Positions 40,348-49,929 of a DNA stretch of 61,712 bases are shown in pieces. A program made the translations under genes and the position numbers. Below the pieces are notes generated by a model. That model saw only the letters and a list, made by a program, of their open reading frames with translations. It was not told the origin of the DNA and made no database searches. The stretch lies in contig NZ_CANNGO010000018.1 of the NCBI RefSeq assembly GCF_947504215.1, positions 1 through 61,712 on the forward strand, in the 5' to 3' direction. Every line of letters begins with the position of its first letter. Positions within the stretch are counted from its first letter, which is position 1. Source of the stretch: an uncultured Ruegeria sp. Its GTDB lineage: Bacteria; Pseudomonadota; Alphaproteobacteria; Rhodobacterales; Rhodobacteraceae.

Positions 40348-42258
40348 TTAACGCAGCGCGCCTTTTTCTTTTAAAGCAGCCTCTTTCTCTGGGTTTATCC
40401 ACCACAGATCCAGATAGCCCAGCGCGAAGGGCGGCAGGTTTTCGGGGTATTCATACATATCGTAGTAAGCAGTCCAGTAGTCCGCCACGTACCCGTCGGG
40501 GATAACAAAGAACTCATAGCGCAGGACACGATCCAGCGCCATAAGCGCAGCATCCTGTTCGGCCTGATTTGTAGTGTCGAACGACGCTTCGATAACAGCA
40601 TCCACAAGGGGGCTGGCTAGACCCGCAGGGTTGAACAGGCTGAACGCCGCCTCTTCTGAGCCATACATTTGGCTCAGCCCGCCACCGGTAGACAGGAAAG
40701 AACCGTAGCGATCTGAATACACCATGTCATAGTCCCGCTCACGCCGCCGTAGCGTGAACTGAGACGGATCTACCTTTTCCGCGGTCGCGTCAACGCCGAT
40801 AGACTGCAGATTCTGAACGAAGGTCTCGATCATTGTCGAAGTTGAGGTTGGGATGCTGGATGCATACGGGATATTCACCTTCAGAGTATGACCGTCAGCA
40901 TTCCGGCGCACATTGCCTTCGCCTACTGGCCAGCCGGCCTCATCCAACAGCGTTGATGCTTTGCGCAGATTGCGACGATCGTTCAGACGGGCCGCATTGG
41001 ATTCATGCGTGACCAGAGCGGGTTCGCTCAGCACCTCGGCAGGTACCACATCACCGAGCGCCGCTAAGAACGCCAGTTCGGTGCCCTCTGGCGCGCCTTT
41101 TGCTTCAAGATGAGTGTCCTGCACGAATGAACTACGCGGCGTGTTCAAGCCAAACATCAGCGATTCATTTGACCATTCGAAATTAAAGGCCAGCGCCAGC
41201 GCCTTACGCACGTTCTTGTCCGCAAATTGCGGTTTGCCCAAGTTGAACACAAATCCAGATGGTGTTGGTGGGCTGCCGTCGGTTATTTCATCCTGTACAA
41301 CGGACCCTTGGCGAAGCTTAGGGAAATCATAACTTGACGCCCACTGTTTGGGATCGCTCTCTATCCGCATCGTGTATTCGCCTGCTTTGAACGCCTCGAA
41401 CGCAGCGGTCTGGTCAGCAAAGTATTCGATACGGATCGTATCGTAGTTGTGGCGCCCTACATTAATGGGCAAGTCCTTGCCCCAATAGTCATCCCTGCGC
41501 TTATATACGATACGGCGATTAATGTCGTAACTGTCCAACTTGTACGGGCCCGAGCCTACTGCGACCTCAAGCCGAGGTTCGTCCAAGCGTCGGGATTCGT
41601 CAGCTTCGAACCAGTCTTTTGAAAAAACCGGCGTCGAACCAACGGTTTCAATCAGGCCGCGTCGCGTAACATCAGGGCTGAAAGTGAATTTCACGGTATG
41701 ATCATCCAGCGCCTCAACATCTCTTACCATACGTCCCACAGCCTGCGCATAAGACGGCAAACCCTGCTCGATAAACAACCGGTGGCTATGAACCACGTCT
41801 TCGGCGGTGACCGGAGTGCCATCCCAAAACGTTGCTTCTGGGCGCATGTGAAATGTCACGTAGTTGCGGCCTTCATCATACTCCATGCTTTCAGCCAGAA
41901 CACCGTAATACTGACCAACACTGTCAGAGGTACTGACAATCAGCGAGTCATATTGAACAGCCGTCAAACCGCCTGCTCGTCCCTTTCGTGAGTATGGGTT
42001 AAGCGAATCAAACGTGCCAGAACCGGCAAGGGACAGTTCTCCACCTTTCGGGGCGTCTGGATTGACGTAATTCAGATATGGGTAGTCGACCGGATAATCC
42101 AGATTTCCGAAATAAGAATAGCCGTGGCTGCGCGTTATCCCTTCCTCAGTTGCAGAGGCTGCATTGCTTCCCGCAAAAACTATCGCTGCTGAAACCCACA
42201 GCACCGCTGCCCATAGATTAAGTTTGGACGGGCGCGATACGGACAGAAGGGATTTCAT
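40348..42258 (-). CDS. yejA: Peptide ABC transporter substrate-binding protein, YejA
   Basis: A 636-residue periplasmic SBP_bac_5 protein. I select the ATG at 42256-42258 ([20 protein letters not shown]) because GAGGAAG lies about 7 bases upstream and a signal peptide follows, ending near SNAASA; the open frame continues 15 codons further. [20 protein letters not shown] and [13 protein letters not shown] are typical YejA segments. It captures oligopeptides (microcin C-like in E. coli) for YejBEF. First gene of yejABEF. Confidence 0.92.
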   Translation of the reverse strand: MKSLLSVSRPSKLNLWAAVLWVSAAIVFAGSNAASATEEGITRSHGYSYFGNLDYPVDYPYLNYVNPDAPKGGELSLAGSGTFDSLNPYSRKGRAGGLTAVQYDSLIVSTSDSVGQYYGVLAESMEYDEGRNYVTFHMRPEATFWDGTPVTAEDVVHSHRLFIEQGLPSYAQAVGRMVRDVEALDDHTVKFTFSPDVTRRGLIETVGSTPVFSKDWFEADESRRLDEPRLEVAVGSGPYKLDSYDINRRIVYKRRDDYWGKDLPINVGRHNYDTIRIEYFADQTAAFEAFKAGEYTMRIESDPKQWASSYDFPKLRQGSVVQDEITDGSPPTPSGFVFNLGKPQFADKNVRKALALAFNFEWSNESLMFGLNTPRSSFVQDTHLEAKGAPEGTELAFLAALGDVVPAEVLSEPALVTHESNAARLNDRRNLRKASTLLDEAGWPVGEGNVRRNADGHTLKVNIPYASSIPTSTSTMIETFVQNLQSIGVDATAEKVDPSQFTLRRRERDYDMVYSDRYGSFLSTGGGLSQMYGSEEAAFSLFNPAGLASPLVDAVIEASFDTTNQAEQDAALMALDRVLRYEFFVIPDGYVADYWTAYYDMYEYPENLPPFALGYLDLWWINPEKEAALKEKGALR

Positions 42259-42373
42259 TTTGCTCTTCCTCTGGATCATTTTCATCTTCAATGTCGTGCC
42301 CAACAGCTAAAAGGCCAACACTTATTGTTGCAAGTTTAGAACGCGTGAGCGCTTTGTGAAGATTTCTTAAGAC

Positions 42374-42404
42374 AAAAAAAACCGCTGCAAGGGGCAGCGG
42401 CTTT
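42374..42404 (-). terminator. Rho-independent terminator of the cytochrome c gene
   Basis: CCGCTGC and GCAGCGG pair around a 5-base loop; the minus strand continues with TTTTTTTT. It lies 27 bases after the cytochrome stop and separates it from yejA. Confidence 0.9.
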
Positions 42405-42430
42405 GAAATTCTTCAACCTTCAGCAAGCAA

Positions 42431-42961
42431 TCAGTTGCCGATTGTCTGCAGGTAAGCGATCAGATCAGCGCGTTCCTGAGGTTTTTTCAGGCCAGCAAAG
42501 CTCATCGATGTTCCGGAGATGTAGGCGCTCGGGCGTTCCAGGAAGGCGTCCAGTGCTTCGGGCGTCCAGTTGCCACCGTGGGCCTGCATTGACGCAGAAT
42601 AACCGGTAAAGCCCTTGGCCGAAGCGACAGGGCGGTCAACGATCGCATACAGGTAAGGACCAGTGCCGTTTGCGCCATCTTCCAGCTTGTGGCAGGCGGT
42701 GCACTTGCGGAATACTCTCGCCCCCTTCTCAGGGTCAGCGGCAGCCAGCATGTCCTCAAAAACTATTTCTTCGCCGTCAGCGCTTTCGCCAGAGCTTTCG
42801 GTTTCGATAATGTATGCGGCCTCAGCATCGCCATGGCCACCACCTGCATAATAGAGGATATCCGCCCCCCATTTGGCCAGAAGCAGCACCAGGAAAGTGC
42901 CAAACAGGCCTGCCGCGGCCTTGGTAACTGTCATCGTGTCGAACATTGATCGCGTGTCCAT
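42431..42961 (-). CDS. Membrane-anchored cytochrome c (CycM / cytochrome c-552 type)
   Basis: A 176-residue class I cytochrome c. An uncleaved N-terminal helix (AAAGLFGTFLVLLLAKWGAD) is followed by an acidic Glu/Ser-rich tether (about residues 45-70) and a heme domain with CTACHK, and the distal Met in GTSMSFAGLK. The anchor-tether design matches cytochrome cy/CycM, which shuttles electrons from bc1 to terminal oxidases, fitting the cbb3 genes nearby. Start is uncertain: a second ATG five codons in is possible and neither has a clear ribosome site. Confidence 0.88.
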   Translation of the reverse strand: MDTRSMFDTMTVTKAAAGLFGTFLVLLLAKWGADILYYAGGGHGDAEAAYIIETESSGESADGEEIVFEDMLAAADPEKGARVFRKCTACHKLEDGANGTGPYLYAIVDRPVASAKGFTGYSASMQAHGGNWTPEALDAFLERPSAYISGTSMSFAGLKKPQERADLIAYLQTIGN

Positions 42962-43066
42962 TTCAGCTGTCTGCGCAGGTGTCTAAGGCTTCCCCTAACG
43001 AGAGGCAAGGTATAGACACCGCGACTAAACGCCCAATTTGCCAACTTGTTGCACGGAATCGACCTA

Positions 43067-43900
43067 ATGACCAATCGCATTGCATTTCAAGGGGAACCCG
43101 GCGCCTATAGCCACGAGGCGTGCCGCAACGCGCGCCCGGATATGGAGGCCCTGCCCTGCCGAACCTTCGAAGATGTGATCGAATCGGTTCGCGCGGGTAA
43201 GGCCGATTTGGCGATGTTGCCGGTTGAAAACACCACCTATGGGCGCGTGGCCGATATTCATCGGCTTTTGCCCCATAGCGGGCTGCATATCATCGACGAA
43301 GCTTTTGTCCGGGTTCATATCAACCTTCTGGGTGTTCCCGGGGCCAAGCTAGAGGACATTGCCGAGGCTCATTCCCATCTTGTGCTGCTGCCGCAATGTG
43401 CGACTTTCCTAAAAAAGCACGGTATCCGCGGTCGTGTCAGTCCCGACAACGCCCGAGCGGCTCGGGAAGTTGCTGATGTCGGTGACGTCCATTCTGCTGC
43501 CCTGGCCAGCGAGCTGGCCGGAGAAATCTATGGCCTGAATATATTGGCCCGCAATATTGAAGACCACGGCGACAATACAACCCGTTTTCTTGTCATGTCC
43601 CGACAGGCCGACCAGTCGCGTAGGGGCGAACACGGCATGATTACCAGTTTCGTGTTTCAGGTCCGCAACATCCCTGCGGCGCTCTACAAAGCGATGGGTG
43701 GATTTGCCACCAACGGTATCAACATGACAAAGCTGGAAAGCTATATGGTCGACGGCTCATTCACGGCGACGCAGTTCTACGCCGACATCGTGGGTCACCC
43801 CGAGGATCAAAATGTGCAGCTTGCCATGGACGAACTACAGCACTTTACGACCAATGTGGAAATCCTGGGCGTTTATCCTGCTACACAACCACGCGGCTAA
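43067..43900 (+). CDS. pheA: Prephenate dehydratase
   Basis: A 277-residue enzyme converting prephenate to phenylpyruvate in phenylalanine synthesis. I start at the ATG at 43067 (MTNRIAFQGEPGAYSHEACR) instead of an upstream TTG. The dehydratase domain shows LPVENTTYGRVADIHRLL and NTTRFLVMSR (Thr-Arg-Phe catalytic motif), and a C-terminal ACT domain carries ITSFVFQVRNIPAALYKAMG with LESYMVDGSF, the Phe-feedback ESRP-like region. Monofunctional: no chorismate mutase domain. Confidence 0.95.
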   Translation: MTNRIAFQGEPGAYSHEACRNARPDMEALPCRTFEDVIESVRAGKADLAMLPVENTTYGRVADIHRLLPHSGLHIIDEAFVRVHINLLGVPGAKLEDIAEAHSHLVLLPQCATFLKKHGIRGRVSPDNARAAREVADVGDVHSAALASELAGEIYGLNILARNIEDHGDNTTRFLVMSRQADQSRRGEHGMITSFVFQVRNIPAALYKAMGGFATNGINMTKLESYMVDGSFTATQFYADIVGHPEDQNVQLAMDELQHFTTNVEILGVYPATQPRG

Positions 43901-43913
43901 ACGCTGTCCACAA

Positions 43914-44450
43914 TTACTCATGGCTGAATTCTGACCGTCGCTCACCGCTGCGCCACGCGGTCAGAATCCTGCCCACATTGGCTGCAACATCTTCCGTTCC
44001 GTTGACCTCCAGGTCATATACCCTGCCCTCATGGATACGTTCCTGGTCCCGCGCAGCACTTCCCAAGGGTCTGTCACCACGCAGGCGTTCTCGCTCGATC
44101 AGAACCGAAATCGGGCATTGCACAGCAACAAACAGAACATCATGCGACTCCAGACGCGTTTTAAGGTCTTCCGCCCATCCCGGTGTGTCGAGTATGTGTT
44201 CAAGGATCAGGTTGTTACCCGCATCGGCATACGCTGAAACAGACCTGTGGAACCCGTCAAAAATTGGAGACCTGTCTGAAGGCCAATCAAAGTCCTCTGC
44301 CCTATACCGTGCCATCGGCAAAACACCGGCATCCCTTAAATGGTCGATGGATACATGCCAGAACGGTACTTCGATCTGTTGCTGTAAGGCGCGGGCAATC
44401 GTGCTTTTGCCGCTGCTGGACGCACCGTGGAGGAATATGATCTGCGACAC
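43914..44450 (-). CDS. Chloramphenicol phosphotransferase-like kinase
   Basis: A 178-residue P-loop kinase of the CPT family. Walker A is FLHGASSSGKSTIARALQ (residues 6-23), followed by the substrate-loop SIDHLRDAG and the CPT-like NLILEHILDTPGWAEDL and VQCPISVLIERERLRGDR (LID arginines). Members phosphorylate small hydroxyl compounds; resistance should not be assumed. GTG start with weak ribosome site. Convergent with pheA, 13 bases apart. Confidence 0.8.
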   Translation of the reverse strand: MSQIIFLHGASSSGKSTIARALQQQIEVPFWHVSIDHLRDAGVLPMARYRAEDFDWPSDRSPIFDGFHRSVSAYADAGNNLILEHILDTPGWAEDLKTRLESHDVLFVAVQCPISVLIERERLRGDRPLGSAARDQERIHEGRVYDLEVNGTEDVAANVGRILTAWRSGERRSEFSHE

Positions 44451-44494
44451 AACTGACCCCGCTTGCTGAAACTAGGTCCCTCGACTACGCAGTT

Positions 44495-44968
44495 TTAGGA
44501 CGGCAACTGATACACTTTCGACACAGCATCTTCCAACTGCCGATACTCCCGGAAGCCCATAGCTTCATAATAGGCTAAGCCTTCAGCGTTTTTCGAACCA
44601 ATCGTTGCGTCAATGAAGGTCAGGTCAAAGCCATGTGCAGCATCAAGCGTCTGGGCAAACAAGCCGCGTCCAACGCCGCGCCTGGCAGCCGAGGGTCGAA
44701 TATGAGTGCCTATAATGCCCCAACCAACGGCTACATCATAAGGGTTGTCCACGACAGCATGCCTGAGAGACTGAAACCCAAGTATGTGCCCGCTCTGGTC
44801 ACCTGCCAGAGTACATCTAATGCTGTCAGGATGACTGATATAGTGACCCAAGACAAACTCAGCGCTGCAGGGTTTTCTTCTCTTTCCCGCATCGAAAAGA
44901 TCTTGCAAGACGCTCGCGATCCCCTCGGCGTCACTTTCTTGCGCAGTTCTAAAAATCACGATGCCCAA
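44495..44968 (-). CDS. GNAT-family N-acetyltransferase
   Basis: A 157-residue acetyltransferase. The acetyl-CoA pyrophosphate loop is ARRGVGRGLF, preceded by the beta4 strand IIGTHIRPS and followed by IGSKNAEGLAYYEAMGFREY, all typical of GNAT. Substrate unknown. The start is a TTG without a visible ribosome site; a GTG three codons in is as likely. Confidence 0.8.
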   Translation of the reverse strand: MGIVIFRTAQESDAEGIASVLQDLFDAGKRRKPCSAEFVLGHYISHPDSIRCTLAGDQSGHILGFQSLRHAVVDNPYDVAVGWGIIGTHIRPSAARRGVGRGLFAQTLDAAHGFDLTFIDATIGSKNAEGLAYYEAMGFREYRQLEDAVSKVYQLPS

Positions 44969-45009
44969 ACACCCGGTCCATCTAGTTGTTTATCCGCCCA
45001 AAACGGGCC

Positions 45010-45477
45010 TCAAGACCCATGCAAATGGCGCTGCTCCAGCTCTCTTGCGAAATCACCCAGACGCATTTGAAACTGCCTGCGAAACCGGGATTGTCCCAGC
45101 TTCATTGACTGCAGCAACAGACGCGCCGGCAGAGACTTGGCAACCAGAGACATCTCTACGCTCAGGCGAGTTCTGCGCTGCGACAGCGCCAGAAAATCGA
45201 CCGTCGTAATCCCAGTCATTCCTTTGCTGGTTGCCTCAAACCTCATTTGTGACGGGCGGTCACAATCTGTCATCAGCACCGACATCTGACGCGGCTTTCC
45301 GCGCAGCTTGAACTCGGTTTCCCATGTCGTTCCTACCGTAACTACAGAACTATCTCCGCTGCGCCGCACATCGATCCCACGCCGCATCGCCATACGCTCG
45401 AAACGCTCAAAATCGGCGACCATGTCGAACACCGAGTTGATGGGGGCTTCGATATCTTCACGCGCTGAAAACTGCAT
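45010..45477 (-). CDS. SRPBCC-fold (START-like) protein
   Basis: A 155-residue soluble protein starting MQFSAREDIEAPINSVFDMV, the typical first strand and helix of polyketide-cyclase/START-like ligand-binding proteins, followed by long curved strands (SSVVTVGTTWETEFKLRGK) and a C-terminal helix ending in a basic tail. Function unknown. Lies between the GNAT and nudC genes on the same strand, 41 bases from each on average. Confidence 0.75.
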   Translation of the reverse strand: MQFSAREDIEAPINSVFDMVADFERFERMAMRRGIDVRRSGDSSVVTVGTTWETEFKLRGKPRQMSVLMTDCDRPSQMRFEATSKGMTGITTVDFLALSQRRTRLSVEMSLVAKSLPARLLLQSMKLGQSRFRRQFQMRLGDFARELEQRHLHGS

Positions 45478-45517
45478 GTCGGCCTTTTGTTGATCTTAGT
45501 TACTGCTCAGTGTTTCC

Positions 45518-46501
45518 TTAGGCCAGCGTATCTGCAAGCCAGTTTTGCAGCAAAAAATGTGCGATTGCACCTTTTCGCGCTGGCAATATCTGCGGATGCT
45601 CTCCGGCAAAGGCCTGCATCATCTCGGTCTTACTGACCCACATTGCCTCTTCGATTTCGACCGGGTCGATGACAATGTCGCGCGACAATGCCTCACCCGC
45701 ACAGCCGAACATTAACGACGCCGGAAATGGCCAGGGCTGACTTGAGAGGTATGAGACAGCGCCGACGGGTACACCCGCTTCTTCCATCACTTCGCGCCGC
45801 ACGGCAGCCTCAAGCGTTTCTCCCGGTTCGACAAATCCCGCCAACAGCGAAAACATCTTATCGGGCCACCCGGGGGAACGCCCCATCAAAACAGAATCAC
45901 CGTGGGTAATCAGCATGATGACGACCGGATCCGTTCGCGGGAAATGTTGGCCGCTACACGAAGGGCAACTGCGCTGCCACCCGGCCTGAGACAGATCGCT
46001 GGCAACACCACAACGTGCGCAAAAACGATGGGTTTCGTGCCATCCAATAACAGCCTTGGCAGTCGCGGCAAGTTCGGCATCCCGAGTGGGTAGCCGGGTC
46101 ATGATTCGGCGCAATTCGGCAAACACATACCCGTCCGGCAATTCAGGGTGCTGTTGTTCGGACCTGTCGACAAACGCGCCGAGAGCAGAGAGGTCGTGCC
46201 CGTGGGCCGTCCAATCCGAAATATCTGCCGCAAAGAACGGCGCGCCCATTTCGCTAAGCCCCAGAAAGATCGGAGTTTCGACGATGCCGCCGGGCCCGTT
46301 ATTGATCAAGACATGTGTCATTGGGACGAACCCAAGTTGATCCAGGGCTTCACCGGTTACCAGAACCTTGCCACGCCAGAGCAGCAGGCATTTTGCGTTT
46401 GGATCACTTGCAGCCGCGGTTAGCTTGTCTGCGTCGCTTCGAAGATGCGCGGCTCGATCCAGGCCAGAGCCGCCGAAAGTCACCTGTTCCGCATTTTTCA
46501 T
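45518..46501 (-). CDS. nudC: NADH pyrophosphatase NudC
   Basis: A 327-residue Nudix enzyme that hydrolyses NADH and removes NAD caps from RNA. The start is the ATG at 46499-46501 (MKNAEQVTFGGSG) with AAGGAAA upstream; the frame stays open 31 codons further. A zinc ribbon (CARCGVASDL...CPSC), the Nudix box GFVEPGETLEAAVRREVMEE and the NudC-specific SQPWPFPASLMFG are all present. Confidence 0.95.
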   Translation of the reverse strand: MKNAEQVTFGGSGLDRAAHLRSDADKLTAAASDPNAKCLLLWRGKVLVTGEALDQLGFVPMTHVLINNGPGGIVETPIFLGLSEMGAPFFAADISDWTAHGHDLSALGAFVDRSEQQHPELPDGYVFAELRRIMTRLPTRDAELAATAKAVIGWHETHRFCARCGVASDLSQAGWQRSCPSCSGQHFPRTDPVVIMLITHGDSVLMGRSPGWPDKMFSLLAGFVEPGETLEAAVRREVMEEAGVPVGAVSYLSSQPWPFPASLMFGCAGEALSRDIVIDPVEIEEAMWVSKTEMMQAFAGEHPQILPARKGAIAHFLLQNWLADTLA

Positions 46502-46677
46502 TGAGTTTCCTTTGGATCTTGCGCACAGGGCTGCCACGACTAGGCCCTCGTTGCAACGCAATTCACCGGCAACGAATTCGGACAATGCCGCCAAAAAAGC
46601 CTCATGGTTGCCTCGAAAATTTCTTCATTATGCTTCTAATTGTATTTGGTTGAGCAGCAGCATCTAAAAGTAGAAAA

Positions 46678-48561
46678 TTGAGATCCAATCAACGACCCTC
46701 AAGACCGATTCAGACCAAGGCACCAAGCGGGCGTATTCGCATATTAGCGACGACCGACTTGCACATGAACCTAACAAGTTTCGACTATTATTCAGACAAG
46801 CCGGATCCAACACTTGGCTTGACGCGAACCGCCAGTCTTATCCGCGCGGCCAGACGACAGGCGGAAGACGACATTGTCCTGTTGTTTGACAACGGAGACT
46901 CCCTTCAAGGCACGCCCCTAGGGGAATGGGCGGCGCTAAATGACGGCACCCATCCAATGATGCAAGCCTTTGAGGCATTGGGATACGACGCAATCGGGCT
47001 AGGAAATCACGATTTTGGCTTTGGTCTGAACGCGCTGGACCGAATCCTTGCACAGGCGCCCTGCCCAGTTCTGTGTAGTAACTTGCATCGGCAAGGCAAT
47101 TCCGCGCAACGGTGGCAGGATCATGTGATACTCGACCGCATCGTGCCGCTGGACGGACAGAATACTGCCATTCGCGTGGGCGTCTTTTCGGTACTGCCAC
47201 CCCAGACAAACCGATGGGAAGCACACCATTTACAAGGCAAAGTGACCTCGGAAGATATCCTGAGTGCGGCGCAAAAAACTGTAACCAAGCTGCAGGGCCT
47301 TGGCTGTGATCTGATTGTTGCACTTGCGCATTCAGGTCTCGGGCAAACCCATGCCAGCGCGGGATTGGAGAACGCCGTGATCCCTTTGGCTGCCATCGAA
47401 GGGGTTGATGCAATTGTTGCCGGGCACACCCATTTGACCCTTCCTGGCGCTGCGCATGAAAGTCTTCAGTATGTCGATCATTTGGCCGGGCTGGTCCATG
47501 GCAAGCCTGTGATCATGCCAGGCTCTGCCGGATCCCATCTGGGCGTTGTTGACCTGAGTGTAACCCGCAATTCGGACAATAAGTGGCACGTTGAAGATCA
47601 CTGCGTTGAGTTGCGGTCTATCCACTCCCCCAGCTCTGGGATTTTAGCACCTGAAGACCAAGACATAGTCCATCTGATTACACCTGGGCACACCCAAACG
47701 CGGGCAGCAGTGGCGAAACCCGTCGCTCGGGTTGCACAAGATATGCATAGTTACTTTAGTTTTTGCGCACCTGACCGAGGGCTTGCTTTGGTCGCCGCCG
47801 CACAGGCCGCAGCCCTGCGCCCATTCCTGCGCGGCACCGCGTCGGAAAATCTACCCATGCTTTCGGCAGCATCCCCTTACAAGTGCGGCGCGCGCTCGGG
47901 TCCCCGATACTACACTGACGTGCCTGCCGGAGAGATTTGCCTGCGCCATATTGCGGATTTACATGTTTTTCCCAATGAACTGCGAGCAATACAGGTCAAC
48001 GGCGCACAAGTCTTGGACTGGCTTGAGATGTCTGCAGGCACCTTCAACCAAGTCTCACCGGGTACAGAAAACAACCTGATGAATCCCGGGCGGGCCGGGC
48101 ATAATTTCGATGTTCTCTTTGGCTTATCTTATCAAATCGATCCATCAAAACCGCCTCGATTTGACGCGGATGGGACGCTGATCAATCCGAACTATGGCCG
48201 GATCAAGAATGCAACGTTTGAAGGAAACCCGCTCCGACCGGATCAGAAATTCGTTGTGGCCCTCAACAACTACCGGGCCAACGGCGGCGGTCACTTTCCA
48301 TTCATTGCGAACGCTCAACCGATCAGTTTGCCGCCATTGGATATAAAAAGCGCATTGCGGGACTATTTGTCAAAACACCTGCCAGCGGATCCGATGGAAC
48401 AAGCACCCTATCCCTTTGCGATTCTGCCTCTATCAGGTGCGTGCGCGATTCTCAGGACGGGCCAGGGCGCGCTCAGGCATCTGGGCGAGTTGGATGTGTA
48501 TTCGCCCCAGGTGCTAGGCACCGATGCGGATGGTTTCGTGCGTATCCGCCTGACGCTCTGA
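46678..48561 (+). CDS. CpdB/5'-nucleotidase-like phosphoesterase lacking a signal peptide
   Basis: A 627-residue two-domain enzyme. The metallophosphatase domain shows ILATTDLHMNL (metal Asp/His), LLFDNGDSLQG, GLGNHDFGFGL and VAGHTHLTLPG; the C-terminal 5'-nucleotidase domain shows LVAAAQAAALRPFL, a SPYKCGARSGPRYY loop and NNYRANGGGHFPF substrate-binding segment. This suits 2',3'-cyclic-nucleotide 2'-phosphodiesterase/3'-nucleotidase. E. coli CpdB is periplasmic, but here the residues before the catalytic domain are polar (RSNQRPSRPIQTKAPSG), so it looks cytoplasmic. Start at a TTG is uncertain; no ribosome site seen. Divergent from nudC. Confidence 0.85.
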   Translation: MRSNQRPSRPIQTKAPSGRIRILATTDLHMNLTSFDYYSDKPDPTLGLTRTASLIRAARRQAEDDIVLLFDNGDSLQGTPLGEWAALNDGTHPMMQAFEALGYDAIGLGNHDFGFGLNALDRILAQAPCPVLCSNLHRQGNSAQRWQDHVILDRIVPLDGQNTAIRVGVFSVLPPQTNRWEAHHLQGKVTSEDILSAAQKTVTKLQGLGCDLIVALAHSGLGQTHASAGLENAVIPLAAIEGVDAIVAGHTHLTLPGAAHESLQYVDHLAGLVHGKPVIMPGSAGSHLGVVDLSVTRNSDNKWHVEDHCVELRSIHSPSSGILAPEDQDIVHLITPGHTQTRAAVAKPVARVAQDMHSYFSFCAPDRGLALVAAAQAAALRPFLRGTASENLPMLSAASPYKCGARSGPRYYTDVPAGEICLRHIADLHVFPNELRAIQVNGAQVLDWLEMSAGTFNQVSPGTENNLMNPGRAGHNFDVLFGLSYQIDPSKPPRFDADGTLINPNYGRIKNATFEGNPLRPDQKFVVALNNYRANGGGHFPFIANAQPISLPPLDIKSALRDYLSKHLPADPMEQAPYPFAILPLSGACAILRTGQGALRHLGELDVYSPQVLGTDADGFVRIRLTL

Positions 48562-48565
48562 CGGG

Positions 48566-48594
48566 TTGTCTTTTTCTCAAGCTTTCCCTATATC
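48566..48594 (+). promoter_or_regulatory. Promoter of the SRP RNA gene
   Basis: -35 TTGTCT (48566-48571), 17-base spacer, -10 TATATC (48589-48594). The predicted start, about seven bases on, coincides with the 5' end of the SRP RNA. Confidence 0.8.
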
Positions 48595-48600
48595 GACACC

Positions 48601-48698
48601 TGAGAGGTTGGCGCGGGCGAGCGCCTCGCCAACCTGGTCAGATCCGGAAGGAAGCAGCCACAACGAGCCCCGCTTGGGTCGATGTCCAACCTCTCACT
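48601..48698 (+). ncRNA. ffs: Small signal recognition particle RNA (4.5S type)
   Basis: The hallmark tip sequence TCAGATCCGGAAGGAAGCAG (48638-48657), which binds Ffh, sits inside a long rod: TGAGAGGTTGG at the 5' end pairs with CCAACCTCTCA at the 3' end. Length near 98 bases suits the bacterial small SRP RNA used in cotranslational membrane targeting. No intrinsic terminator is obvious. In many proteobacteria ffs sits directly before dnaX; here 3.6 kb lies between. Confidence 0.95.
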
Positions 48699-48868
48699 TG
48701 ACGCTAGACACCAAAGAGCATTGGCCGAAGGAGGGCTTTTATGATTGTAGCAGACACCCTTCGGGCAGCCCGGTTCTAGTACTCGAACCTCAAACCGCCT
48801 GAACACATAGCCGACAGGTGCGCGCATGCCATCTGTCCGGGTTACTGTACCTGAACACAGGCAGAACA

Positions 48869-49897
48869 ATGTCCATATTTCTATCGGACCTGGGATGGTC
48901 CCACCACTTTGCCGCACAGCACGCGGCCAATTCGTCTTGCGTACCGTTTCGTATCACAGCCGTTCATCGCGATCGCCTGACCGGGCTGGGCACGGATGGC
49001 GAAACACCTCTGCTCACCCTTGACCGACCGACAGGCGATTATGCGGTCGGAGACTGGGTGCTGGCGGACGAACACAATCGCATTCGGACCCTGCTGGATC
49101 GGCGCAGCGTCCTGAAACGCCGCGCAGCCGGCACCGGCGCCGAAGCGCAACTGATAGCAGCAAATGTCGACGTGCTGTTTATTGTCAGTTCGTGCAATGC
49201 TGATTTCAACTTACCCCGGTTGGAACGATACCTGGCACTGGCCAATCAAGCTGGATGCTATCCGGTCATTGTGCTGACCAAGGCCGATGTATGCGATGAT
49301 CCGAACACATACGTTGCTCAAGCTCAGACTTTGGCACCTGTTGTGACGGTTGTTGCAATCAACGCGCTGGATCAGACAGAAATCCAGCAGGTCCTGTCCT
49401 GGTGCCCGTCCGGCCAGACCGCAGCGCTGGTTGGATCTTCGGGGGTCGGCAAGACGACACTGGCCAATGGGATGACGGGTCAGGACGAGGCAACCGCAGG
49501 CATTCGCGAAGATGATGCGCATGGTCGACATACGACAACCTCACGCGCGCTGCATCGCATGCGAAACGGTGGCTGGCTGATTGACACGCCCGGAATGCGT
49601 GCCTTGCGTTTGCTAGACGCGCAAGACGGCGTGGATGAGGTGTTCTCAGACGTTTTAGAGTTGGCGAGCAAGTGCCGCTTCTCGGATTGTCAGCATATCG
49701 CGGAACCAGATTGCGCAGTTCAAGGTGCCATTGAAGACGGCGTGCTGGACGCTTCGCGTCTGGAACGATGGAGAAAACTGCGACGTGAGGATCAGCGAAA
49801 CTCGGAGACCGTGGCCCAGTCCCGCGCGCGCGACAAGGCGTTTGGCAAAATGGTCCGTTCGGTGATGAAAGACAAAAACTCTCGCAACGGCCGATGA
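48869..49897 (+). CDS. rsgA: Small ribosomal subunit biogenesis GTPase RsgA
   Basis: A 342-residue circularly permuted GTPase that checks late 30S maturation. I start at the ATG at 48869 (MSIFLSDLGWSHHF), not the upstream codon near 48818. An OB domain is followed by G4 VLTKADVCDD, then G1 VGSSGVGKTTLAN, G2 HTTT and G3 DTPGMRAL, the permuted order, and a C-terminal zinc site CRFSDCQHIAEPDC. The C-terminal tail is basic. Confidence 0.95.
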   Translation: MSIFLSDLGWSHHFAAQHAANSSCVPFRITAVHRDRLTGLGTDGETPLLTLDRPTGDYAVGDWVLADEHNRIRTLLDRRSVLKRRAAGTGAEAQLIAANVDVLFIVSSCNADFNLPRLERYLALANQAGCYPVIVLTKADVCDDPNTYVAQAQTLAPVVTVVAINALDQTEIQQVLSWCPSGQTAALVGSSGVGKTTLANGMTGQDEATAGIREDDAHGRHTTTSRALHRMRNGGWLIDTPGMRALRLLDAQDGVDEVFSDVLELASKCRFSDCQHIAEPDCAVQGAIEDGVLDASRLERWRKLRREDQRNSETVAQSRARDKAFGKMVRSVMKDKNSRNGR

Positions 49898-49901
49898 TAT
49901 C

Positions 49902-49925
49902 TGGGCGCCGAGTTTTCGGCGCCCA
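49902..49925. terminator. Bidirectional hairpin between rsgA and hydrolase
   Basis: TGGGCGCCGA and TCGGCGCCCA, a perfect 10-bp stem with a GTTT loop, in the 32-base gap between the two convergent stops. T tracts are weak. Confidence 0.7.
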
Positions 49926-49929
49926 TCCC

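Noticed and set aside
43914..44450. Chloramphenicol resistance gene
   Set aside because: CPT-family kinase motifs do not prove drug resistance; chromosomal homologues are widespread with unknown substrates.
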